From: Sphingomonadales bacterium
Lineage (GTDB): Bacteria > Pseudomonadota > Alphaproteobacteria > Sphingomonadales > Sphingomonadaceae
Direction: 5' to 3'
Assembly: GCA_027486275.1 (NCBI GenBank)
Contig: JAIXPM010000340.1
Location: 1 to 5,130, forward strand
DNA: 5,130 nucleotides
Made by a program: the position numbers and the translations under genes. The stretch's first letter is position 1; the number at the start of each line of letters is the position of its first letter. Below, piece after piece: positions 1-4,985 of the stretch. The notes below the pieces were generated by a model. The model had not been told where the DNA came from and searched no databases. It saw only the letters and a program-made list of their open reading frames with translations.

Positions 1-72
1 ACGGCGATAGCGCATCAGCGCGCGCATCTTCATCGAATAGGGTGAACCGAGCGCGCCGTTGATTATGTACAT
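1..72 (-). CDS. Glutathione S-transferase-like protein, N-terminal fragment (cut by window edge)
   Basis: Only the first 24 codons are inside the window, reading leftwards from an ATG at 72-70. They begin MYIINGALGSPYSMKMRALM, which matches the opening of the thioredoxin-fold N-terminal domain of glutathione S-transferases: a first beta strand, then a loop with an S/P-Y-S active-site-like segment, then helix alpha-1 rich in K, R and M. In this fold a Ser or Tyr near residues 8-12 activates the glutathione thiol, and S9 or S12 could play that role. The start is fixed because no ATG, GTG or TTG lies in frame between this ATG and the upstream in-frame TGA. The Shine-Dalgarno sequence is weak. 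The gene is divergent from the tetR operon and shares its regulatory region, so it may belong to the same pathway, for example glutathione-dependent ether cleavage, isomerisation or detoxification. That link is inferred from position only, and 24 residues cannot define the subfamily. Confidence 0.72.
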   Translation of the reverse strand, partial: MYIINGALGSPYSMKMRALMRYRR

Positions 73-184
73 GGTGATGGTGCCCTGTTTCGATCTGGTG
101 CGGCTGATCTGCGCCCGTTTCTGATGCCCTTTGTCGCCAATCGCGCGATCACGACACAGCTGTCAGCAGCGGTACCGCATTTTA

Positions 185-203
185 TTGGCACTATCAATGC
201 CAA
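185..203. promoter_or_regulatory. Inverted repeat TTGGCA-N7-TGCCAA, possible operator
   Basis: Six-base perfect arms, TTGGCA at 185-190 and TGCCAA at 198-203, are separated by seven bases. The repeat lies about 113 bases upstream of the GST-like start codon and well away from tetR, so it could control the minus-strand gene. Its half-site differs from the ATGTCA motif near tetR, so a different protein may bind it. Six-base arms can arise by chance, so this is only a candidate. Confidence 0.35.
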
Positions 204-239
204 CTAATCAGCCAAACTGGATGTCAGGCTGCCCGATCG

Positions 240-265
240 CCATGTTTCAAACTTACGAAACATGG
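240..265. promoter_or_regulatory. 26-bp inverted repeat with GTTTC/GAAAC arms, candidate operator
   Basis: Nine-base perfect arms, CCATGTTTC at 240-248 and GAAACATGG at 257-265, flank an eight-base centre. No T-run follows on either strand, and the repeat sits in the middle of a divergent promoter region, so an operator is more likely than a terminator. Its length suits a TetR-family dimer or pair of dimers. It could also bind an unlinked regulator, because its arms do not match the TGACAT palindromes next to tetR. Confidence 0.5.
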
Positions 266-294
266 GATGGCCAATGCAATCCCCATCAGATTTA

Positions 295-309
295 TTGACA
301 TAATGTCAA
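295..309. promoter_or_regulatory. 15-bp perfect palindrome TTGACATAATGTCAA, probable TetR operator
   Basis: The sequence is symmetric about base 302 with seven-base arms. It lies eight bases upstream of the first possible tetR start codon and covers the only -10-like hexamer nearby (CATAAT, 299-304). A protein bound here should block transcription of the tetR operon. The half-site TGACAT recurs in the second palindrome at 320-338, which supports recognition by one protein. TetR-family regulators commonly bind 15-20 bp palindromes next to their own genes. Binding by this particular TetR is inferred. Confidence 0.6.
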
Positions 310-316
310 AAATATC

Positions 317-1024
317 ATGATGTCATTTTTGATGACATGCACCTTGCAAAACCGACCGGGCTCCAAACGTGAACGAACGCGCGATCAGTTGCTTGTTTCG
401 GCGCAATCCCTGTTGATGGAAGCGGGCACGGCCGCACTCGGCCTTCGTCAGATCACCACACATGCCGGCATGGTGCATGCCAGTTTCTATAATTACTATC
501 CGGACGTGGCCGCGCTGATCGGCGATCTGGGCGAGTTGCTCGGCGCCACGCATGCGGCAGCGATGGCAACACCCGGCCAAGACGGTGACGACCCGGCAGC
601 ACGCTTTGCACGGATTACCCGCCAAACCCTTCGGATCGTTGCAGCGCAACCCGACTTTGGCCGGCTGATGTTTGACGTTGGCTTGCCGTCTGACCGATTG
701 GGTGCCGAGTTGCGGCTGCGGTTGAGAATGGACATTGCAGAAGGCGTAGCGCGCGGCCAATTCACGGTGGCTGACGTTGATCTTGCCACGTCCATGATCG
801 CTGGCGCGATCACGGGACTGGCGCTCGATCTGCATCGCGGTACCTTGGGCTTTGCCAGGATTGATCCGGCAACCGCCCTGCTCCTGACGCATCTGGGCCT
901 GGATCAAGCCGAAGCAGAGCGGCTGGCCCATGCGGCGATTGATTTTCCGCCTCCACCCGAACTGCCGATGCGCTGGCTGGCACTGCCTTCAGCCACCCAA
1001 CCCCTGGCAGGGGAATTATCGTGA
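317..1024 (+). CDS. TetR/AcrR-family transcriptional regulator
   Basis: This is a protein of 235 residues if it starts at the first ATG, or 230 if it starts at the ATG at 332, which is normal for the family. Residues 16-65 form the TetR DNA-binding domain. GSKRERTRDQLL opens helix 1, LRQITTHAGMVHASFYNYY (43-61) is the helix-turn-helix with the family's typical F-Y-x-Y-(F/Y) end, and an acidic/aliphatic helix follows. The remainder is a helical ligand-binding and dimerisation domain with no recognisable ligand signature. No Shine-Dalgarno sequence precedes any candidate start (317, 320, 332, or TTG at 344), so the start is uncertain and translation may be leaderless. The stop overlaps the start of the FAD oxidase as GTGA, so the regulator is first gene of its own operon and probably autoregulated through the palindromes at 295-338. 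The neighbouring PhlG-like hydrolase recalls pseudomonad phl loci, where TetR proteins PhlF and PhlH control DAPG synthesis and breakdown. Orthology to those is not claimed. Confidence 0.9.
   Translation: MMSFLMTCTLQNRPGSKRERTRDQLLVSAQSLLMEAGTAALGLRQITTHAGMVHASFYNYYPDVAALIGDLGELLGATHAAAMATPGQDGDDPAARFARITRQTLRIVAAQPDFGRLMFDVGLPSDRLGAELRLRLRMDIAEGVARGQFTVADVDLATSMIAGAITGLALDLHRGTLGFARIDPATALLLTHLGLDQAEAERLAHAAIDFPPPPELPMRWLALPSATQPLAGELS
320..338. promoter_or_regulatory. 19-bp palindrome overlapping tetR start codons, second candidate operator
   Basis: ATGTCAT (320-326) and ATGACAT (332-338) are perfect seven-base inverted arms around TTTTG. The core six bases repeat those of the palindrome at 295-309 in the opposite order. 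The two centres (302 and 329) are 27 bases apart. The element spans the candidate ATG codons at 320 and 332 of tetR. It may therefore act as an operator, as an mRNA hairpin over the start, or both. Confidence 0.5.
1009..1014 (+). promoter_or_regulatory. Ribosome binding site for the GTG-started FAD oxidase
   Basis: AGGGGA lies six bases before the GTG at 1021, inside the last codons of tetR. It supports GTG as the start rather than a later codon, and it indicates efficient re-initiation at the overlapping stop and start. Confidence 0.65.
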
Positions 1025-2364
1025 AGCGGGCAGGAAGCCGGGGCGTCAGCATCGCCAGGGGTGCGCCGGACTTTGACGCGACGCTGCTCGGCACCAGCTT
1101 CAATGCGCAGGATCCGGGTCGTCGTCCCGATCTGATCGTCCAGGCCAATGACACGCACGAGGTCATCGCAGCGGTGAACCGCGCCCGCGCGGAAGGTTTG
1201 ACAATCGGCATCTGTTCGGGCGGGCACAGCTGGGCGCAAAACCACATCCGCGATGGCGGGATGCTGCTCGATCTTTCCCGGTTGAACAGCATTGCGATCA
1301 ACGAAGCCAATGGCACCGCGACCATCGGTCCGGGCTGCCTTGCCGGCGAACTCAATGCCGCGCTGGCCAAGCGCCAGCTCTTCTTTCCCGTCGCCCACGC
1401 CTATACCGTAGGGATGGGCGGGTTCCTGCTGCAAGGCGGATTCGGCTGGAACAGCCGGGCCGACGGCCTGGCCTGCCAAAGCGTGATCGGGATCGATGTC
1501 GTGCTGGCCGATGGAACCCTGGTTCATGCCAGCGAACAGGAAAATCCTGAACTGCTCTGGGCGGCGCGGGGTGCGGGACCGGGCTTCTTCGGCGCGGTGG
1601 TCCGTTTCCATCTGAAGGTGCACCCCCGCCCCCGATTTGTCGGCCTGAAGCTGCAGGTTTTCCGGATGCGCCATCTGGAAGAGGTGATGGCCTGGGCAGA
1701 TAATGCGGGCCCGGGTGTTTCGCCATCCGTCGAGTTCCAGCTGGTGTTCAACCGGCGGGCGGCCGGGATCTTTTCGCACGGGATCGAAGTCTTGGGCCCG
1801 GTGCTGGCCGAAAGCTGGAGCGATGCGCGCGAGGCGGTGGCGTTCATCGACAACAGCCCGCTGCGCAAGAAGGCCAGCCTGACCCTGCCGCTGATCCCGA
1901 TGTCGCTGGGCTTGATGATGAAGACCGGCGAGAAAACGCTGTTCCTGCCCAACACCCGCTGGACTGCCGACAGCATGTGGATGAACGACCCGATCGATCC
2001 GCTGCTGCCTGCACTGCGCAAGATAGCAGACAGCCAGCCAGCCGCGCCAAGCCACGCCTTGTGGCTGAACTGGAATGCCCCACCTTCCCGCCCGGATATG
2101 GCCTTTTCACTAGAGGCGCGCACTTATCTCGCGCTTTACGGTGGGCTCCGCGGCATGGCTGCATCGCCTGCCGATGAAAACTGGGCAACCGATCATATGC
2201 GCGCGCTGCAAGCGCACAGTATCGGCATTCAGCTCGCCGATGAAAATCTCGGGCGCAGACCCATGCCGTTCATGGCTCCGGCCAATCTGGCGCGGCTGGA
2301 CGCGCTTCGGGCAAACTATGATCCGGAAAGCCGGTTCAATCCCTACATGGGGCGCGCATCGTGA
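1021..2364 (+). CDS. FAD-linked oxidase, VAO/berberine-bridge-enzyme type
   Basis: This 447-residue flavoprotein has the vanillyl-alcohol-oxidase fold. An N-terminal PCMH-type FAD domain covers about residues 33-205, a substrate-binding domain follows, and a short BBE-like tail ends in FNPYMGR (about 438-444). Visible motifs are SGGHS at 66-70, where H69 is the expected 8-alpha-histidyl FAD attachment site; TVGMGG (129-134) with QGGFGW after it, forming the pyrophosphate loop; and NPELLWAARGAGPGFFGAV (175-193). Bicovalent BBE enzymes carry a second link through Cys in a C-P-T-V-G context. Here the same place reads A127-Y-T-V-G, so FAD should be held through one bond only. There is no signal peptide, so it is probably cytoplasmic. 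Family members oxidise alcohols, amines or C-C bonds, passing electrons to O2 or another acceptor; the substrate here is unknown. It starts with GTG overlapping the tetR stop and ends overlapping the start of the PhlG-like gene, so it probably prepares the substrate of that hydrolase or acts on its product. Confidence 0.88.
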   Translation: MKRAGSRGVSIARGAPDFDATLLGTSFNAQDPGRRPDLIVQANDTHEVIAAVNRARAEGLTIGICSGGHSWAQNHIRDGGMLLDLSRLNSIAINEANGTATIGPGCLAGELNAALAKRQLFFPVAHAYTVGMGGFLLQGGFGWNSRADGLACQSVIGIDVVLADGTLVHASEQENPELLWAARGAGPGFFGAVVRFHLKVHPRPRFVGLKLQVFRMRHLEEVMAWADNAGPGVSPSVEFQLVFNRRAAGIFSHGIEVLGPVLAESWSDAREAVAFIDNSPLRKKASLTLPLIPMSLGLMMKTGEKTLFLPNTRWTADSMWMNDPIDPLLPALRKIADSQPAAPSHALWLNWNAPPSRPDMAFSLEARTYLALYGGLRGMAASPADENWATDHMRALQAHSIGIQLADENLGRRPMPFMAPANLARLDALRANYDPESRFNPYMGRAS

Positions 2365-3191
2365 AAAGCAGCAAGCCAATTGCCGGTCGCTATTTGGGCT
2401 ATCGCGAGGCAGACCGCGCCACGCCCTATGCCCGCTTCTTCAACCCCGCGCTTGCGCCGCTGGCCCCGCATGTTTGTGCAGCGCTGGATCGGGGCGGTGT
2501 GCCAGCCATCCTGCTCCCTGACATCGATCAGGCTGCCAGCAATCTGTTCGGGGCTGATCCCGTACTGGAAGATGGCTTTGTGCTGACCGGCGATGGCGGC
2601 ATGCGGGTCAGTGTGCGAACTGCCATGCCGGGCGTTACCCCGGCGATGGTCGATTGGTGGTTCGGTTGGCATGGCGATGCCGCTGCAAAGTACAAGCTGT
2701 GGCATCCGCAGGCGCACGTCCATGTCGGTTGGCGCGAAACGCCGCCCCCCCGCGTCAGCGGGCGCGCGCTTTATGTCGGGCAGACTTCGATCGTTGATGA
2801 ATATATCGGCAGCGATCTGGTTCGCGGCGCGATCCGTTTCGTGCCGCCCACAACGCTTGGCTTCACCGACAAAAGTCTGGAAGATGATAGCCGGGCCACC
2901 ATCGTCTGTGCCCGGATCGGCCTTGGTGATGCGCCGATTGATATCGGCTACCTAGCCCACCATGTCCGCGCGGTTCCAGGCGGAAGCGAGATGCGGTCCC
3001 GCTTTTGGATGGGTGGCAGGCACGTCGCGGGGCGCAACCTCATCGGCGGTATGGCAGCATCTGTTGCCAGGCGGGTGCTTAGTGTAACAGAAAGTGATGC
3101 CCGCGCCTTGATGGTCCACTGCGCACAGGAGATGCCGCACCTGGCAAAGTTCCTGCCGGAGCTGGTCGGCGAATTCAAAGACTTAGAATAG
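2361..3191 (+). CDS. DAPG hydrolase (PhlG) family protein, zinc-dependent C-C hydrolase
   Basis: This 276-residue protein resembles 2,4-diacetylphloroglucinol hydrolase PhlG and phloretin hydrolase, which cleave the C-C bond between an acyl group and a phenolic ring. The diagnostic core is DWWFGWHGD (98-106) followed by KLWHPQAHV (112-120), then VDEYIG (145-150), AHHVR (199-203) and HCAQE (253-257). Known PhlG zinc ligands are, from memory, H129, E160, H270 and E274, with H214 also catalytic. Here H115, E147, H253 and E257 occur with nearly the same spacing, and H201 falls where H214 is expected, so the protein should be active. There is no signal peptide. The start is a GTG in a GTGA overlap with the oxidase, with GGGG eight bases upstream. 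It is third in the tetR-oxidase-hydrolase operon. No acylphloroglucinol biosynthesis genes are visible, which favours a catabolic or detoxifying role on an external compound. The actual substrate is not deducible. Confidence 0.87.
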   Translation: MKSSKPIAGRYLGYREADRATPYARFFNPALAPLAPHVCAALDRGGVPAILLPDIDQAASNLFGADPVLEDGFVLTGDGGMRVSVRTAMPGVTPAMVDWWFGWHGDAAAKYKLWHPQAHVHVGWRETPPPRVSGRALYVGQTSIVDEYIGSDLVRGAIRFVPPTTLGFTDKSLEDDSRATIVCARIGLGDAPIDIGYLAHHVRAVPGGSEMRSRFWMGGRHVAGRNLIGGMAASVARRVLSVTESDARALMVHCAQEMPHLAKFLPELVGEFKDLE

Positions 3192-3522
3192 CTCGTTCGA
3201 GCCACTGGGGGGCAATTCGGCCGCCAATGCTGGCCGTTCGCCAGCGCAGCCAATGGTATGACGGCAGGGCTCTCCGGGGGCGATGAGCACCCATTTCGCC
3301 AAGGCTGCAACAGCAATCGAGGCGCGTTGGTTTGATAACCTTTGACCGGATACTGGCGCTGCAAGGGCCTGCTAAGTCAGCATTAGGGTGGATGATCTGC
3401 CAGCACTCGGCCGTCCGCCTTGACCCCTGCGGTTGATCGTGGTGCGTATGGAGCCTCGGCGCGCCACTCATCATCCAACACTGACAGGAAGGTTTCTGAC
3501 CTTGGCGTCCGCATGGTGTCGC
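3192..3522. other. 331-base stretch with no recognisable gene
   Basis: Open frames cross this stretch on the minus strand, but their translations are rich in R, P, W and C, lack any known motif, and overlap the end of the PhlG-like gene. I see no Shine-Dalgarno sequence, transposase trace or RNA-gene signature. Just after the hydrolase stop there is a short 5-bp stem (3191-3202) and a longer imperfect hairpin (3211-3242, arms GGC-AATTCGGCC and GGCCGTTCGCC). The latter could act as a weak terminator of the operon, but no T-run follows. The stretch probably consists of intergenic DNA and degraded sequence next to the two gene remnants to its right. Confidence 0.5.
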
Positions 3523-3717
3523 TTACTTCCCATCTGCGATGGACGCTGCGTCCCAACGCACCAGCATGGCGCCGCGCAATTCGCCGGGCATGAAGCCCGT
3601 CGCCTTGTCCTTGGGATAGAGTTTGGCGATGCGGGCGGTGACGGCAGGATCAATGCCGGTACCATGGCAGGACAGGCACGGTTGCCCCACCATGGGTATG
3701 GCGCGCAGATAGGTGAT
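3523..3717 (-). pseudogene. C-terminal remnant of a DUF3365/Tll0287-like c-type haem protein
   Basis: The minus strand from about 3717 to the TAA at 3525-3523 encodes YLRAIPMVGQPCLSCHG and then about 45 residues including KLYPKDKATGFMPGELRGAM. This is the C-terminal half of the DUF3365 (Tll0287-like haem) domain. It carries a CxxCH haem-attachment motif (CLSCH, coded at 3678-3664) and the family's Y-P-x-D-x-A-T-G-(F/Y)-x-x-G-(D/E)-L-R-G-A signature. The signal peptide and first half of the domain are missing. Upstream of ITYL the frame runs into DNA that encodes an RND pump on the other strand. An ATG exists at 3786, but the 20 or so residues from there are antisense to the RND sequence, not DUF3365. 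Without an export signal, haem could not be attached, so I call this a pseudogene fragment. Confidence 0.75.
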
Positions 3718-3838
3718 CCTGGCCATCTCGCTGCTGTTCGGGCTGGCCAGTTCAACCCTGCTCACCCTGCTGGTGATCCCGGTCATCTATGTGGTGCTGC
3801 GCGACGATGATCTGGCGCTGCCGGCCTCAGCCCAGTGA
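3713..3838 (+). pseudogene. C-terminal remnant of an RND efflux permease
   Basis: Frame 2 from a TAG at 3710-3712 to the TGA at 3836-3838 encodes about 41 residues containing LAISLLFGLASSTLLTLLVI and then PVIYVVLRDDD. This is the characteristic last transmembrane helix and cytoplasmic tail of AcrB/CusA-type RND permeases (compare the family consensus G-L-x-x-S-T-L-L-T-L-L-V-x-P-x-x-Y). A full permease has about 1,000 or more residues; everything before this helix is absent. There is no start codon with a ribosome site, so it is a remnant. Its tail overlaps the stop of the convergent TauE/SafE gene by 12 bases, which suggests this edge is the original arrangement and the break is on its left. 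Confidence 0.75.
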
Positions 3839-4606
3839 GCGCCAGCCGACATATAGCGCCGTCAGGATCACCATGATCGCGAACAGGCGGCGGGCCAGCG
3901 CAGCGCGGGTGGCAAGGCGCGGTGCCAGCGGTTTGGCAGCCAGCACGCCGATGAGCCCGCCGGCCACCATCGCCAGCAGTGCCGGGCCATCCACCCGGCC
4001 GGCCACTGCATAAGTGCCGGCCGTCGCGACGCCGAACACCATCACCGAAACCAATGAGGAGGCCGCGGCATTGGCCAGCGTCATGCCGGTGGCCGCCATC
4101 AGGCCGGGCACGATCAGGAAACCGCCACCGATCCCGAAGAAGCCCGCCGCCAGGCCAACAACCAGTCCGGCCGGCACCAGCTTCAGCGTCATCGGCAGAT
4201 CGAGCCGCACCGCCGGATCGCCTTCGGCTTTCGCTGGGCGCAGCATGGCCAGCCCCACCGCCAGCATGGCCAGCGCAAAGGCGCTGAGCAGGGCCTGCCC
4301 GTCCACGCGCTGCGCCAGAACCGCGCCGGCCAGCGAACCGGCGAGGCCAGCCCCCGCGAAGGAGAACGCACACGGCCATTTCACGGTGCCGGCCCGCGCC
4401 TGAACAGCGAGATTGGCCGCCGCATTCAGGGCGACGGCCGCCGCCCCCGTGCCGATGGCCACGTGCGGATCAGATATGCCGACAATATACAGGAGCAGCG
4501 GCGTCGCCAGAACGGAACCGCCGCCGCCAAACAGGCCGAGCAGCAGGGCGATGATGGCCCCGCCGGCAACGGCCGCTGGAAGTCCGAGCGCCAGTCCGGC
4601 TTCCAT
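3827..4606 (-). CDS. TauE/SafE-family sulfite exporter-like permease
   Basis: This is an integral membrane protein of 259 residues from the ATG at 4606-4604. That start has AAGGGA (4619-4614) seven bases upstream. The frame opens further to an ATG at 4648, but the extra 14 residues would overlap the arsR end and are polar and proline-rich, so the inner start is preferred. The protein is very rich in A, G, L and V. It shows the internal duplication of the family: GLFGGGG (24-30) with a following helix containing P36, and GFFGIGGG (155-162) followed by LIVPGLM. About eight membrane helices are expected in two halves. TauE/SafE proteins are thought to export sulfite, sulfoacetate or other sulfur anions. 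The gene lies 22 bases after the ArsR-type regulator and divergent from a persulfide-dioxygenase-like gene, as in bigR operons, so removal of sulfite made from persulfide is the likely role. Confidence 0.88.
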   Translation of the reverse strand: MEAGLALGLPAAVAGGAIIALLLGLFGGGGSVLATPLLLYIVGISDPHVAIGTGAAAVALNAAANLAVQARAGTVKWPCAFSFAGAGLAGSLAGAVLAQRVDGQALLSAFALAMLAVGLAMLRPAKAEGDPAVRLDLPMTLKLVPAGLVVGLAAGFFGIGGGFLIVPGLMAATGMTLANAAASSLVSVMVFGVATAGTYAVAGRVDGPALLAMVAGGLIGVLAAKPLAPRLATRAALARRLFAIMVILTALYVGWRSLG

Positions 4607-4628
4607 GGCGATGTCCCTTGTTGGCGGG

Positions 4629-4949
4629 TCAGGCCGGCAGGCCGGCAAGTTCCGGGCAGTAGATTTCCGCCAGGGTCTGAATCACCTTGTGCACAGCCGG
4701 ATTGGCGATCGAATAATAGATGGTCTGCGCCTCGCGCCGGGTTTTCACGACGCCTTCTTCGCGCAGCAGCGCCAGATGCTGCGACAGGGCCGATTGCGAC
4801 AGGCCGACATTGAGCGAGCCAACCGAACGCTCGCCATCGGCAATTTGGCACAGGATCAGCAGCCGGCGCTCATTGGCAAGCGCCTTCATCAGCTTGGCCG
4901 CCTCTGCAGCACTGGCCTCAAAGGCCTCGAGGTTCGCGGAAATGTTCAT
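4629..4949 (-). CDS. ArsR-family persulfide-responsive repressor (BigR/SqrR type)
   Basis: The product has 106 residues with the ArsR winged-helix fold. Helix alpha-1 is ASAAEAAKLMKALANERRLL, the recognition region is SQSALSQHLALLREEG (51-66), and the wing is VVKTRREAQTIYYSI (67-81). It has exactly two cysteines, C34 (in LILCQI) and C98 (in EIYCPEL). These match the places of the two sensing cysteines in BigR, SqrR and YgaV, which form a di- or tetrasulfide bridge with persulfide and then leave DNA. It lacks the CxCxxC-type arsenic site of classical ArsR. The ATG at 4949-4947 is preceded by a -10-like TATATC only seven bases away, so the mRNA may be nearly leaderless, and there is no good Shine-Dalgarno sequence. 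The palindrome at 4979-4992 is its probable operator. It should repress itself, the downstream permease and the divergent MBL gene. The assignment to BigR/SqrR rests on motifs and neighbours. Confidence 0.88.
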   Translation of the reverse strand: MNISANLEAFEASAAEAAKLMKALANERRLLILCQIADGERSVGSLNVGLSQSALSQHLALLREEGVVKTRREAQTIYYSIANPAVHKVIQTLAEIYCPELAGLPA

Positions 4950-4956
4950 GACGATG

Positions 4957-4985
4957 GATATACCTACTTGAAACTAATTTAGCAA
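4957..4985 (-). promoter_or_regulatory. Candidate promoter for arsR-tauE operon
   Basis: Read on the minus strand, TTGCTA (4985-4980) and TATATC (4962-4957) form a -35/-10 pair with a 17-base spacer. The predicted start site falls at or within a few bases of the arsR ATG. The -35 box lies inside the palindrome at 4979-4992, so a bound repressor would compete with RNA polymerase. This is a consensus match by eye. Confidence 0.5.

Larger units (their letters stand above)
73..316. promoter_or_regulatory. Divergent intergenic control region between GST-like gene and tetR operon
   Basis: This stretch of 244 bases holds no credible gene and is visibly richer in A and T than the flanking coding DNA, especially from 181 onward. 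It contains three different inverted repeats (185-203, 240-265 and 295-309), a single ATGTCA half-site at 221-226, and one palindrome reaching the tetR start. The outward-facing genes on each side require at least one promoter in each direction. No textbook sigma-70 pair is clear in either direction. The best -10-like element for tetR is CATAAT at 299-304, inside the 15-bp palindrome, with no good -35 partner. Confidence 0.7.

Noticed and set aside
240..265. Rho-independent terminator
   Set aside because: The arms are AT/GC mixed, no T-run follows on either strand, and no gene ends into it. An operator fits the divergent promoter setting better.
295..323. TTGACA at 295-300 as the -35 box of the tetR promoter
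   Set aside because: With 16-18 base spacing the -10 would fall at 317-324, where ATGATG, TGATGT and GATGTC are poor matches and would place the start inside the gene.
904..2055. 383-codon open frame on the minus strand
   Set aside because: It lies entirely antisense to the FAD oxidase and the end of tetR. Its translation is rich in H, Q and R with no motif, as expected of a shadow frame in GC-rich DNA.
3175..3474. 99-codon minus-strand frame after the PhlG-like gene
   Set aside because: It overlaps the hydrolase end, has no ribosome site, and its W-, R- and P-rich translation matches no family I know.
3523..3786. Intact 87-residue small haem protein starting at 3786
   Set aside because: Residues before about position 24 are antisense to the RND helix and give no export signal. 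A CxxCH protein would need export for haem attachment.
3433..3810. 125-codon plus-strand open frame across the remnant region
   Set aside because: It reads antisense to the DUF3365 fragment and out of frame with the RND tail. No motif or ribosome site is visible.
3783..4379. 198-codon minus-strand frame within the permease gene
   Set aside because: It is an out-of-frame shadow of the TauE/SafE gene, with R- and G-rich composition and no family signature.
4607..4648. Upstream start for the TauE/SafE permease at 4648
   Set aside because: The extra 14 residues are polar and proline-rich, overlap the arsR end, and lack a good ribosome site, whereas the ATG at 4606 has AAGGGA seven bases upstream.
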